A stretch of 64,000 bases of DNA from assembly GCF_024139115.2 (NCBI RefSeq), contig NC_085140.1:157754452-157818451 (forward strand). The letters are read 5' to 3'. The position numbers were made by a program, and so were the translations under genes. Source of the DNA: Armigeres subalbatus. Lineage: Eukaryota > Arthropoda > Insecta > Diptera > Culicidae. The notes under the pieces were generated by a model. It was not told where the DNA came from. It made no database searches and worked only from the letters and a program-made list of their open reading frames with translations. This document shows, one piece after another, positions 13,026 to 23,939 of this stretch (the first letter of the stretch is position 1; each line of letters begins with the position of its first letter).

Positions 13026-13506
13026 TCAATAATTCGAAATGAATAGAATGAAATTCATACGTGATGCCGTCAGGACCGGGAGATTTTTGTTCTTAGCACT
13101 ACTAATGGTGTTAAATAGTTCTACTTCACAGATTGGAGCAATTAACTTTTCCTTCGACATCTCACTGAATGCTTTGTTTAGAAATTCTAACGACGTAAAG
13201 ACCCGCACGATTCGTAGAACTTTTTTTGAAAATAGTTTTGTAATGTTCACTCACCATCGATTTGACCTCGTCGTGATTTGTTATCATTTTGTTTTCTTTT
13301 CTTAGAGCCAGCGTAGATCCATTCAATTTTCTTTTGATCATTTTTGAAACATGATAAATCCCGATTTTTTCGCTTTCGAGCAAGGATAATGGCTGAAACC
13401 GGCTAGCGTAGCTAGTCATCCTATTCACTTCAATTTCCAGTATCTTCGATTTAGCAACACTGATTTCGTCAGACACCTGTTCACCTTTCTTCTGTTTTTC
13501 CCACAA
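13026..13506 (-). pseudogene. L1-like ORF2 linker between endonuclease and RT
   Basis: Two overlapping frames (13506-13162 and 13250-13026) give a charged, helical peptide followed by text ending in NLPVLTASRMNFI, in the place of the usual PGPDGI-type entry to the RT. The + strand reading near 13060-13082 shows that region is frame-broken. It joins the endonuclease with the RT of the same element. Confidence 0.6.
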
Positions 13507-13675
13507 CTCACTTAGCTTTCTTTCCCATATATCTTTTCTCCGTCTATTCGTATCATTGAGCTCGAAGGACTTACGTTTAAAATACTGCCTAATCTTACGC
13601 TTAACATCATAGGACCACCATTCACTAAAACTTTCAGAATACTTTCTTCTCTTCTTCAGTTCACCGTATTCTCTT

Positions 13676-14448
13676 TTAAACCCTTTTTGGATGTTTTGAA
13701 TCGTGGATCAGGTAATCATTGATCTTCCAGTAGCCTCTACCGTGCACGCAAACACGTTGATCAACTGAGATTGTGTAATCAACAACTACCGCATGATGAT
13801 CAGAGAACACTACGGGAATTGTAACACATCGATTCACTTTTGTACTGAAATTTTTAGATACGTATACCCGGTCTAACCTAGAAGCAGACTCTCCACGGAA
13901 GAACGTAAAATCCCTCTTCGCACTTTTCAACGTCACTGCTACATCTTGAAGATCAAGAAGTTCCACAGCTGATTTTAAGCCGCTTGAATAGTTGTACATT
14001 TTACCTTTGCAGTCCTTGGCGTCTAACACGCAGTTAAAGTCTCCTGCGAGAACACTACCAACTGTTTCAGGCTTATTGAAGTGTACTGCGATAGTATCGG
14101 AAAACAGCACATCTCTCTCCACTTTATATTGCGCACCGGAATGACCATACACGTTAATAAAATTCACACCGTCCATCAGAAACCGAAATAATTCTTCCTC
14201 CAGGATCCAGTAGTAACTGCGAGTATTCAGTGACTTACGGATTAAGATAGCCGTTCCTTATTTGTCTCACCGATGTTCACCAACGCTACATGACTTTGAA
14301 CGAATGAAAAGTCGTCAAACTGAACTTCTTGCAGAAAGGCTATATCTATATCATTTTTTTCCAGAAACTGTTTCAGTAACATCTTTTTGGCTAGCACTTC
14401 AATTGCGTTGATATTAATCGTCGCTAATCTTCTAATGTACATCATCAC
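13676..14448 (-). pseudogene. L1-like ORF2 endonuclease domain
   Basis: The start is taken at 14448 (MMMYIRRLATININAIEVL), 55 bases after the ORF1 stop. DIAFLQEVQFDD contains the catalytic Glu motif. After a frame break, VNFINVYGHSG, LAGDFNCVLDAKDC, SASRLDRVYVS and VFSDHHAVVVDY follow, giving the Asn, Asp and His of the EEP endonuclease fold. This enzyme nicks the target to prime reverse transcription. The break near 14180-14240 inactivates it. Confidence 0.88.
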
Positions 14449-14502
14449 TTATAGTAATCAACGAATATAAATGCACCAACACTGCTTTACACTCGTGAGA
14501 TT

Positions 14503-15570
14503 TCACTTATTTGCTGGAACTACGCCGATTACCCGACTGTAGCGATTCTTTAGAAATAGTTTCGAGGGTGTCATCACTTTCTTCACCCCCGATCGTGTGG
14601 ATCTGCGGTTCCCAACTACCTTTGTAAAATCAGGTAGCAATTCATCGTCGGTATCAACTGACTCTTCGGTTGAGTTTTGTCGTCTCACCGCATGTTTGTC
14701 CTTGCTGTCTGCCTCAGATTCCATCAAATCAATAGAATGATCTGAATCTGTGGTTGCACTTTTGTTACGTGATGATACCAACGTGGTCATTTCGGCACAC
14801 TCATTGTGTCATCTTTTTCCTGGTGTTTGCCACTCAACACAAATGAATAGCTTGGTTGTTCTGCAACAAGGGACTGTTGCGTTTGTAGGATGGTCTCTTC
14901 TCCGTCATCCGCAGCTGTTGTATTTGGACCATTGTTCTTCGGTCCACCCGTCACGTTGCTTCTCTCCACCGGTATCGCGTTAATAGAGGATTTGACACCG
15001 CTTTTTTGTGGACAGTCCACTTTCAAATGTCCTTCCTCCTTGCACATGTAGCACCTCTGCTTGAGCCCTTCGTAGAAAATACGGCCTTTCCGATTAAGAA
15101 AGAATAGCGAAGCCGGGACTACTTTCTTTATATCCAGGTATACACCTCGTACACCGGTGAATAAGTTCAGCCCAAGATCTGCAGGGAACTTTTCTCTGAC
15201 TGTTCTTTTTACGATTCCGTACCTGCCCAGCACAGCTGAGATTTCTGAATCGGAACTTCCGGGGCAAGTCAAAAATTCGCACGTATTTGGTACAGCAGCC
15301 TGCTATTGCCATTTTGACTTCCACTTTTTCTCCGTTGGAATAACGAAACACGCAAATTTCTGGGATTTGCGTTTGCGCTTCCTTCATCGCCTGTAACGAT
15401 TTGAATTTCACACAAACACATTTTTCTTCTGACAGCTTATAACTTGTTTCCATAGAATCAAGATCGGCATCGAGGTTCTTCACAAACCGCGCCATTTCCA
15501 CCAACGACGGTGCTGGCGCCCCCTGAGGGAACTGAAACGCCAGTGTATTTTTCACTAGTCCGTCATCCAT
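14503..15570 (-). pseudogene. L1-like ORF1 (gag-like, CCHC zinc knuckle)
   Basis: The likely start is ATG at 15570 (MDDGLVKNTLAFQFPQG). The N-terminal part runs to about 15290, a frame change leads into 15272-14787, and another to 14790-14503. The middle has RCYMCKEEGHLKVDCPQ, a classic CX2CX4HX4C zinc knuckle for RNA binding. The C-terminal part is Ser/Asp-rich and low complexity. At least two frameshifts break it. The spacing to ORF2 is short, as in other L1-type elements. Confidence 0.8.
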
Positions 15571-15811
15571 GTTGCACTCAACCCGGAGCGAAAAAAATAT
15601 CTCAACAGCCACGTGGCTGATCACAAATAATTGAGGTTATAGACAATGCGATTAGAGAGTATATATACGTCCTCGCACCACGAAGTCTGATTGTCAACTG
15701 GCTTGGAACTATGTTTTCAAGAGGATTGGAAGCCTTCTTTCGACAGGGGGTACCTCAAATCATGCAAAAGTTCGAAGGGGTATCTCTTAAGAAAAAGGTT
15801 GAGAACCGCTG

Positions 15812-15819
15812 TCTTAGAT
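15812..15819. repeat. 8-bp target duplication, right (TCTTAGAT)
   Basis: Exact partner of 1914-1921, directly after the closing CCGCTG of hAT-like element 1. Confidence 0.9.
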
Positions 15820-16135
15820 GGAAGCAACGCACTCTCCAATAGTCCAGATCTGTCCTGGCCAAGTCCTTGCGAATGCTGGAGAAAGGGAAGGATGGTTAGT
15901 CGAAAACCTACTTAAGAAAGATTCAGAGAACTCGGCGACCTCTCATAGGTGCCTCGGGAGGATTTGGAATTGTTAGTGCGGAAGGTTATAATAATAGGAA
16001 TCGTGTTGATAAAACGTGAAACACAGAAAGAACTATGATAGAAATACAAAGTAGGAAAGGGACGAGCCTTTAGTTGAACCCACGACCTCCTGCTTATAAG
16101 GCAGAAGCGGTAGCCACTAGGCCACCGAGCTCGTC
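15820..16135 (-). mobile_element. Feilai-like SINE copy A, 5' (tRNA-like) part
   Basis: On the - strand the copy starts at 16135 with GACGAGCTCGGTGGCC, giving a tRNA-like head with A box (TGGCCTAGTGGC) and B box (GGTTCAACT), then a body shared with copies B and C. It continues into 1791-1921 across hAT-like element 1. The polymerase III boxes are those of a SINE promoter. TTCGTATAGGTTCTCTT at 16136-16152 is its right target duplication. Confidence 0.88.
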
Positions 16136-16152
16136 TTCGTATAGGTTCTCTT

Positions 16153-16532
16153 GATTGCAAGACAATAAACAATATTTTGTAATTTTGTGTATGTATCAAA
16201 GCACGTGTGTGGAGCATCAAAAGAAAAGCGAAATTCAAAAAAATCGTTAAATAAATTTAGGTGGATAATAATTTTAATTTACAAAATCAAGTAAAAATAA
16301 ATACCAATTATATGAAATTTTATTACTTATTTTCATAATTACATTACGTTAGAAAGATACTTCAAATTGATATTTTATTACACAATGTTATTTCAGGAAC
16401 TACTAAATTTTTTTTAAATATTTTTATTTTCATCAAAAATCAAAATCCAAATTTTAAGTGTTTCGTCGGTAACCCAATGAAATATTTTGAAATATGAGTC
16501 TTTTGTTCAATTTTCATAAAAAAAAACAAGGG
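16153..16532. other. AT-rich unassigned DNA
   Basis: Very AT-rich text with no coding hallmark. It may be the interior of the small element ending at 16594, whose left end I could not find. Confidence 0.4.
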
Positions 16533-16594
16533 GTACCTCATGCAATGCAAAGGTCTGAAGGGGTACTACTCATGAAAAAGGTTGAGAACCGCTG
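16533..16594 (+). mobile_element. Solo right end of the hAT-like family
   Basis: The segment GGGGTACCTC...AAAAAGGTTGAGAACCGCTG is closely similar to the right end of element 1 (about 15746-15811). The octamer after it is CCTCAGAC, but no left end preceded by this octamer was found. It is a truncated copy or one whose left end has decayed. Confidence 0.7.
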
Positions 16595-17710
16595 CCTCAG
16601 ACTCAATGACGATATTTTTATTATATAGAATTGTAAGATTTGTTGGTTCAATACGGATAAACGGTAATCAGTATTCGGTCATTTCCATTCACACATTGCA
16701 AAAAACAAGCAGATGCGCAGTCTCTTTGTAAAGTTGAGTAACATGGGAGAAGTGCTCCATTCACAAAGCTTCACCCCATAGTGCGATATAATCGTTAGTC
16801 ACCGAATAGAAGCTGTGTAACTTCACTGGCCAACACAGGGCCGAAGAAAATTTGCAGACAATAAGAGAAAGTTTGCTGCCCAGACGTTTGGATTTTACAA
16901 TAGCAAGCAGTGCTAAGGCACCTAATTCAAGTCCGCTGCCGTAAATTTCAGACTACACCCAGCAGCAGATTCTCATCAACCCACAACGACAACTCGCTAG
17001 CGCTGGTACGGGTGAAAATTTATGTATGTAAAACTTTTAGCGCCCCATTGCAATGTCGTGAAAAGCAGGGAGGTGTCATAATGCCTCAAGAAGATTACAT
17101 TGTATCATTGTGCAGACTGGATGGAATATGGTATGTAGCTAGTTAGTAGCACTGGAGGAGCTTTTCTACAGCTTTATTTATCCCGCCACTGCTGACTGGG
17201 TGGTGGAAGTACATCTTTTGCTGCAGTGCTTAATCTTTGATGTAATCTTAAACATGGCATCGGTCGTACTATAGCGTAGCTAGATTGGACCTTTCAATAT
17301 TCAAAAAAAAAAATTAAGCCCTGCTGAGTGTCCAATACCATGTGCTCGACAAAATGTTTTTGAACAACTTCGACGTCAGAATTTTAACCTTCTAGTTACA
17401 CACATACCAGAAGTCGAATGTAGTTTTTATCTATGCGAACCATAAAAGAAGCTTCATGACTACACCACTACTGATTATTAACTACAAACGACAACGTCTG
17501 ATTCCTCTGATTGCAATCAACCTGTTCCTGGCGCATCCTGTAATTTATCTCCGGAATGACTTTGAACTGCATCCAAGTTCATCAAGCCGGTAATGATCAC
17601 ACCGTCGTCACTAACGATTCAACTATTTTTTCCCTTTTTCTCCAATTTTTTCGATTTTTTTTCTCGCCCTTCGTCTGCAATCATCATACAACATCCCCGG
17701 CCCGGAGCAG
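16595..17710. other. Upstream intron of Dscam2, no gene seen
   Basis: Unassigned DNA leading into the Ig2 exon. A pyrimidine-rich tract (about 17626-17680) and the acceptor CAG ending at 17710 close it. The Ig1 exon expected upstream is not in the window. Confidence 0.55.
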
Positions 17711-17872
17711 TGGTTGCTCAAGCGTACAAAGTCGACGTCGAAATGCTGGCAGCGTCCCGCGGCTGTACCGCAATTCTGCGTTGTGTAGTGCCTAATTTTG
17801 TTAAGGAGCTAGTGCGGGTGGTGTCCTGGGTGCAGGAGCCGGCCTTCTACATCTATCCCTCGCTGCAGGGCG
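17711..17872 (+). CDS. Dscam2-like exon, first half of Ig domain 2
   Basis: Dscam2 is a homophilic Ig-superfamily receptor of the neuronal surface used in self-avoidance and tiling. The exon encodes VVAQAYKVDVEMLAASRGC then TAILRCVVPNFVKELVRVVS and WVQEPAFYIYPSLQG, very close to Drosophila Dscam2 as I remember it. The Cys in LRC and the Trp in SWV are the first Ig cysteine and core Trp. A pyrimidine-rich tract and AG at 17709-17710 precede the exon; GTAAGT follows at 17873. Both ends are phase 1. Much less AT-rich than the flanks. Dscam1, 3 and 4 fit the peptide less well. Confidence 0.93.
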
Positions 17873-17963
17873 GTAAGTGACATTTCGCCTCCGAGCGGAA
17901 AATAATCCCGGTCGATGAACCGCTTGTTCCTTACTATTTTTTTCCTTACGTTTCTCGTCGCAG
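17873..17963 (+). other. Short 91-bp intron of Dscam2
   Basis: It starts GTAAGT, has a pyrimidine-rich end and closes with CAG at 17961-17963. Phase 1. It splits the Ig2 domain between the core Trp and the second cysteine. Confidence 0.92.
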
Positions 17964-18110
17964 ATGGAAAATATCACCTGCTTCCCACAGGCGAGCTTCT
18001 GGTGCACAATCTAGAGTATAACGACCGGTATCCGTCGTACCGGTGTAGGACGATGCACAAACTAACGCGGCAGGTCGTCACCAGCAGTGCAGCGAAGATC
18101 CGAATGAACG
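17964..18110 (+). CDS. Dscam2-like exon, second half of Ig domain 2
   Basis: The exon completes a split Asp codon and reads DGKYHLLPTGELLVHNLEYN then DRYPSYRCRTMHKLTRQVV, ending in KIRMN. The YRC cysteine pairs with the LRC cysteine of the previous exon to close the Ig2 fold. LLPTGELLVHNL is the conserved Dscam F-strand approach. Donor GTAGGT starts at 18111, phase 1. It is followed by the 41-kb intron. Strong similarity to Drosophila Dscam2 by recall. Confidence 0.93.
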
Positions 18111-18349
18111 GTAGGTGAAGTGATTTTATGATGAGGGGATATCTGATTTCTTAATGCATTTATCTAGTTGATTTCAATTGAAAGCATTTGTTGACAAAAA
18201 TACATTTCCAAGTTTACGCATTTCGATGCTTTTATAAAATTTCGTATAGTTCGACCGCCTTTAACATGTAGAAGTATATGTAATCGAATGGTAACCACCT
18301 ATTGTACATCAAAGGTGAAGCGCGACGCACCCGATTCCGCTAAGGTTTA

Positions 18350-18425
18350 GGAATTATTATCATTATTATCTTTATTATAGAGATTTGCAGTCCTAGGCTG
18401 GCTCATCTCTATAAGGGTTTAAGAA
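18350..18425 (+). repeat. Short interspersed hairpin repeat, copy 1
   Basis: A TTATTATTATC-rich lead is followed by AGAGATTTGCAG and GGCTGGCTCATCTCT, where AGAGAT and ATCTCT can pair. The same arrangement occurs at 30811-30877 and 58113-58175. Probably the conserved tail of a retroelement family; the source is not identified. Confidence 0.6.
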
Positions 18426-18974
18426 ATTTCTTAATATATTTCTCGAATCTCTGTTTCTGCAACAGATATGGTTTTGAAAATAAATATAACATCGTGTACT
18501 TTTTCGTGGTTTGCATATACGACTAACATCAATCTACTTTAAATCAGATTTCGTTTTGAAAGAATCGCAACTGAGCTGAATCTGGCGAAGCGCCATACTG
18601 CCGTAATATACATTATAAATAGACCTCCCGCAAATTCTGCCCACGTGACTTTGTGTACTGTTCGATAAGGAAGAAGCGATCTCCCAACCATCATGTCAAT
18701 ATAGCTACAGAATTGTGCAAACAGCTTACCGTTTTCTATCATTTCTCCGAGACCATAACAATCTATAACTTGCCCATAGTGCATTATGAATCGTTCATAT
18801 TGTCACTCATCGGAACTTCATCTACGACGGTTTCCAGTTCGACGTTCGTGCTCTCCAAAGTGTGGTCAAACGACTTCCCTCTGTTCTGTCCCGAAATTCC
18901 GAGTTTCTTGTGTCGCGCCTCAGTTGTGCCAGATTGCCGCATTACGCTAACGTCAAAATGTTTCATATTGCAAT
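18426..18974. other. Unassigned DNA before LINE remnant
   Basis: A 111-codon open frame (18653-18988) is not recognisable. This may be upstream, decayed LINE sequence. Confidence 0.35.
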
Positions 18975-19077
18975 CGATTTCGCGCTAAAAGTCGGTTCCC
19001 GGTAGTAGCAGTAAGACTTGAATGGCCATTTCCGATAACCATCGTCTCGATTTACATTAAGTATTTTCGAGAAATTA

Positions 19078-19352
19078 CCATCTCCGGTAATTGTACTCGG
19101 CGACACGAATAACTACCACCACTCCTGGGGTAGCCGTTCAAACAGCGTCTTCAACGCGGCTATAGAAGCAGGCTTTATCTTAACTTACTTAACGACGGCA
19201 CTCCCACCCTCCACCGAGGGTCTATGGAGTCTGTCATCGATATCTCGTTAGCCTCGAGCTCGGTCGTCGGAAGGCTCCTCTGGACCACGGACGGTGATCC
19301 CAGGGGCAGCGACCACGCACCCATCCTCGTGGCGCTTGACAACTCACCCACC
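19078..19352 (+). pseudogene. I/LOA-like LINE endonuclease remnant
   Basis: The frame reads VLGDTNNYHHSWGSRS (a changed GDFNAHH motif, with Thr for Phe), then after a frame change LNDGTPTLHRGSMESVIDIS and GSDHAPILVALDN, with SDH as the catalytic Asp-His pair. This is the C-terminal half of the endonuclease. A frameshift near 19180 inactivates it. Confidence 0.82.
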
Positions 19353-20362
19353 GAGATTTCCCGACGCCCGCGCTGGCTTTACAAGCAAGTTGACTGGAGC
19401 AGCTTCCTGCAGGAGATGGAACGAGAACTACAAGAACAAACGCCAACAGCCCTCGAACTGTCCGAAGCCATTCCACGAGCAGCCAGACCAGAGTAGCATA
19501 CTTGTAATATACCAGTCACTGTGACTTATATGCAACCAAATCCAGTCACATTGGTGTTGCTGCAACAAAATCGATCGGAATTGTGCTACTAGGGCAAAAA
19601 CAATCCCAAAAACTAGCCTAAACCCCGGCTGCAAATCAGTTCACTGGTGGAGCGAAGATACCAAAAAAAGGGTTAAACGTAAAAGGAAAGCGCTCCGCGC
19701 GTTCAAGAAGGCCAAAGAGCTCATGCTCCAGGACGACCCCGCCATAGCCAACATTCGGACGACATACCAGACGGCAAGGAACGAGTGCCGGCAAACCATC
19801 CGTGAGGCAAAGGAAAATACCTGAACTGAATTCCTCGATGGTATTTCCAGCGAACAGTCAACCACCGAGCTATGGAGACGCGTGAACAAACTTTCAGGTA
19901 AGCGACGGGCTAAAGGTCGACGGCAACATGCAACGAGATCCGGCAATCGCTGACGCTCTAGCTGATCACTTCCGAAGAAGACACCCCAACCCCTCCGCCG
20001 CAACCAGCCTTTCACGCTTGAGGAGCTCGAGTTTGCGTTGAGAAAGGGGTAGGGGAAATCCGCCTGACAACCTCGGATATCCAATGTTGAAGAACCTCTC
20101 CCCAGCGTAAAAGTTGCTCTCCTTTAGGCCTCTAACAAGGAGTGGCAAAGTGGCACGCTTCTAGCTGATTGGATGTCCAGCTTAGTCGTGCCGATACCAA
20201 AGAACCAAGGACCATCAACAGACTAGAACGGATGGCAAACCGCAGGCTAATGGAGTACCTAGAAAGCACTGGACACCTAGATCACCGCCAACATGCCTTC
20301 CGTCCTGGGCTTCGCTGGATCAAATACTCCAAGAAGCAAACAATCCTGAGCACCATGCCAAA

Positions 20363-20904
20363 GTGGTGTCCCTAGACATCTTCAAGGCCTATACCCCGGC
20401 CCCGAACACCACGAATCCTACAAAGGCTAGCACTCTGACAACTGATATCCGGCAACTTTTATCGGTTCATCAAAAATTTCCTGCTAGAACGATATTTTCG
20501 AGTGCAGCTCGGAGCGCATACATCCAAAACCATGGAGGAGGAAACTAGAGTCCCCCAGGGATAAATAATCGCCGCCGCGCTTTTCCTTGAGGAAATGGAG
20601 GAAGTGTTTAGAGACCTGTCAAAGGGAATCTTTATCCTCGTGTACGCGGACGATATCCTGCTGGTAGTGACAGGTAAGCGACCAAAACTAATCCGAAGAA
20701 AGGCCCAGGCGGCCGTCAGCAAGGTTGCTAGGTGGGCCAAAACAACAGGCTACCAAATGACAGCGGAAAAATTTGTCCACATCTGCGAGAGCAATCACCA
20801 ACCACCCAGTCAACCCATCATGCTCGACGGCAATCCTATCCCAAACCGAAACTGCGTCAAGCTCTTTGGCGTCACGATTGACCACCGACTGAATTACAAG
20901 AAAA
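20363..20904 (+). pseudogene. I/LOA-like LINE reverse transcriptase remnant
   Basis: VSLDIFKAY (about 20366) is the first catalytic-Asp motif, decayed PQG follows near 20550, and ILVYADDILLVVTGKR (20634-20681) has the YADD active site. The thumb-proximal KLFGVTIDHRLNYKK (about 20859-20904) matches the LGV-D-L motif after RT. Upstream text around 20200-20300 (NRRLMEYLESTGHLDHRQHA) is the RT entry region. Frameshifts near 20390 and 20550. Confidence 0.85.
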
Positions 20905-21286
20905 AAACATTATGCAAATACCCGTTAGGCTGCACTCGGGACACTTCTCTTCTACACCTTCTGACTTCGCGTGCGCCGAATCTGGTGTTGTTCCCTTCTG
21001 CTACAAACTGACAGCAGCCCTCAGCTCTGAAACCATCGGCTACTTGCAGAAAACTGAGGCCTCCAGTGGCCCCTGCTACCTCCTTGACAGGGTCAATAAG
21101 AACTTCCGACAGACAACCCAACAGCAGCTACCAAAAATCGCCGGTCTCCACCGCCTTGGCCCACGGGACTGGTCATCCAAACCCCCGAGACTCAACATGT
21201 CGCTGAAGACACAATTACGTAAAGCAACAGCAAACAGCAAGCGCAGAGCCTCTTCAACCAGCGCATCGAGGACCGATACCGATCAA

Positions 21287-21558
21287 CGTCGACACGGACG
21301 GCTCTAAGGCGACAGGCAGGGAGGGGATTGGAATTGACTCCAGCGACAACCCATCCGCCTCCTACCGGCTACCGGAGATGTGCTCCGTTTTCTTGGCGGA
21401 AGCTGCATCAGTATTCTAGGCTGTGTCTCTGCCGAGCAACGGACCGATGCCGATCATCACCGACTCGGCAAGCATGCTCGCAGCCCAGGCCTCAGCATCC
21501 AACCGCCACCCATTCATCCATGCTACCCTGGAAATTCTTAATGAGGACGTCACCCTGA
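21287..21558 (+). pseudogene. LINE RNase H domain, truncated by the G/T array
   Basis: Across frame changes the text reads VDTDGSKATGREGIGIDSSD (21288 on), MCSVFLAEAASV, PIITDSASMLAAQASASN and HPFIHATLEILNEDVTLR. These hold three of the catalytic acidic positions (D in TDGS, E in AEA, D in TDSA). The domain should continue with the WVPGH-type motif but is replaced at 21559-21561 by the minisatellite. Confidence 0.82.
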
Positions 21559-23939
21559 GGTTGGATTTGGATTGGATTTGGATTGGATTTGGATTGGATT
21601 TGGATTGGATTTGAATTATATTTGAATTTGATTTGAATTGGATTTGGATTGGATTTGGATTGGATTTGGATTGGATTTGGATTGGATTTGGATTGGATTT
21701 GGATTGGATTTGGATTGGATTTGGATTGGATTTGGATTGGATTCGGTTGGTTTGGTTGGTTTGGATTGGTTTGGATTGGTTTGGATTGGTTTGGATTGGT
21801 TTGGTTGGTTTGGATTGGTTTGGTTTGGTTGGTTTGGATTGGTTTGGTTGGTTTGGATTGGTTTGGATTGGTTTGGTTTGGATTGGTTTGGTTGGTTTGA
21901 TTGGTTTGGTTGGTTTGGATTGGTTTGGTTTGGATTGGTTTGGATTGGTTTGGATTGGTTTGGATTGGTTTGGATTGGTTGGATTGGTTTGGATTGGTTT
22001 GGATTGGTTTGGATTGGTTTGGATTGGTTTGGATTGGTTTGGATTGGTTTGGATTGGTTTGGATTGGTTTGGATTGGTTTGGATTGGTTTGGATTGGTTT
22101 GGTTTGGATTGGTTTGGATTGGTTTGGATTGGTTTGGATTGGTTTGGATTGGTTTGGATTGGTTTGGATTGGTTTGGATTGGATTTGGATTGGTTTGGTT
22201 GGTTTGGATTGGTTTGGATTGGTTTGGATTGGTTTGGTTGGTTTGGATTGGTTTGGTTGGTTTGGATTGGTTTGGATTGGTTTGGATTGGTTTGGATTGG
22301 TTTGGATTGGTTTGGATTGGTTTGGATTGGTTTGGATTGGTTTGGATTGGTTGGTTTGGTTGGATTTGGATTGGTTTGGATTGGTTTGGATTGGTTTGGA
22401 TTGGTTTGGATTGGTTGGATTGGTTTGGATTGGATTTGGATTGGTTTGGATTTTGGTTGGTTTGGTTGGATTTGGTTGGTTTGGATTGGTTTGGATTGGT
22501 TTGGATTGGTTTGGATTGGTTTGGATTGGTTTGGATTGGTTTGGATTGGATTTGGATTGGTTTGGATTGGTTTGGATTGGTTTGGATTGGTTTGGATTGG
22601 ATTTGGATTGGTTTGGATTGGTTTGGATTGGTTTGGATTGGTTTGGATTGGTTTGGATTGGTTTGGTTGGTTTGGATTGGTTTGGATTGGTTTGGATTGG
22701 ATTTTGGATTGGTTTGGATTGGATTGGATTGGTTTGGATTGGTTTGGATTGGTTTGGTTGGTTTTGGATTGGTTTGGATTGGATTAAGTTGGTTTGGATT
22801 GGTTTGGATTGGTTTGGATTGGTTTGGATTGGTTTGGATTGGTTTGGATTGGTTTGGTTGGTTTGGATTGGTTTGGTTGGTTTCGGTTGGTTTGGATTGG
22901 TTTGGATTGGTTTGGATTGGTTTGGATTGGTTTGGATTGGTTTGGATTGGTTTGGTTGGTTTGGTTGGTTTGGATTGGTTTGGATTGGTTTGGTTGGTTG
23001 GATTGGTTTGGATTGGTTTGGTTGGTTTGGTTGGTTTGGATTGGTTTGGATTGGTTTGGATTGGTTTGGATTGGTTTGGATTGGTTTGGATTGGTTTGGA
23101 TTGGTTTGGTTGGTTTGGATTGGTTTGGATTGGTTTGGATTGGTTTGGTTGGTTTGGATTGGTTGGATTGGTTTGGATTGGTTTGGATTGGTTTGGATTG
23201 GTTTGGTTGGTTTGGTTGGTTTGGATTGGTTTGGATTGGTTTGGATTGGTTTGGATTGGTTTGGATTGGTTTGGATTGGTTTGGATTGGTTTGGTTGGTT
23301 TGGATTGGTTTGGATTGGTTTGGTTGGTTTGGTTGGTTTGGATTGGTTTGGTTGGTTTGGTTGGTTTGGTTGGTTTGGATTGGTTTGGATTGGTTTGGTT
23401 GGTTTGGATTGGATTTGGATTGGTTTGGATTGGTTTGGATTGGTTTGGTTGGTTTGGATTGGTTTGGGATTGGTTTGGATTGGTTTGGATTTGGTTTGGA
23501 TTGGTTTGGATTGGTTTGGTTGGTTTGGATTGGTTTGGATTGGTTTGGATTGGTTTGGATTGGTTTGGATTGGTTTGGTTGGTTTGGTTGGTTTGGTTGG
23601 TTTGGATTGGTTTGGTTGGTTTGGATTGGTTTGGATTGGTTTGGATTGGTTTGGTTGGTTTGGATTGGTTTGGTTGGTTTGGATTGGTTTGGTTGGTTTG
23701 GATTGGTTTGGATTGGTTTGGTTGGTTTGGATTGGTTTGGATTGGTTTGGATTGGTTTGGGTTGGTTTGGATTGGTTTGGTTGGTTTGGTTTGGATTGGT
23801 TTGGATTGGTTTGGATTGGTTTGGATTGGTTTGGTTGGTTTGGATTGGTTTGGGATTGGTTTGGTTGGTTTGGATTGGTTTGGATTGGTTTGGATTGGTT
23901 GGATTGGATTGGTTTGGATTGGTTTGGATTGGTTTGGTT

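Larger units (their letters stand above)
11025..15640 (-). mobile_element. L1-like non-LTR retrotransposon with poly-A tail
   Basis: Read on the - strand this is a nearly full LINE: a 5' part near 15640, ORF1 (15570-14503), ORF2 (14448-11329) and a 26-base poly-A tail (seen as T at 11025-11050). ORF2 has endonuclease, reverse transcriptase and a C-terminal zinc-finger-like motif. Frameshifts and a few stops interrupt both ORFs, so this copy is inactive but far younger than the one at 4331-9560. It splits the minisatellite of element 1. The clade call (L1/Tx1-like) rests on motif style and the poly-A tail. Confidence 0.88.
1922..15811 (+). mobile_element. hAT-like non-autonomous element 1 with nested insertions
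   Basis: The left end reads CAGCGATTCTCAATC and the right end closes with GGTTGAGAACCGCTG, an imperfect inverted pair of the CAGNGGTTCTCAACC type known from hAT elements. The 8-bp target duplication is typical of hAT, with TA in the centre as reported for Buster-type hATs. The first 75 bases match the reverse complement of the right end of element 2 (37211-40838), including GGGTACCTCGGACAAAAAT, so both belong to one family. The interior holds a 23-bp minisatellite in three pieces (2250-3275, 10170-10745, about 15705-15745) separated by LINE insertions. No transposase was seen. The original unit was perhaps 2 kb; later insertions inflated it to 13.9 kb. Confidence 0.85.
18975..21558 (+). mobile_element. 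I/LOA-like non-LTR retrotransposon remnant, 3' truncated
   Basis: Ordered fragments of endonuclease, reverse transcriptase and RNase H on the + strand define a LINE of the group that carries RNase H (I/LOA-like). It is much less AT-rich than the surrounding DNA. Many frameshifts. The 5' end is unclear; the 3' end is lost at 21558, inside RNase H, where the G/T minisatellite begins without any other DNA between. Confidence 0.85.
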
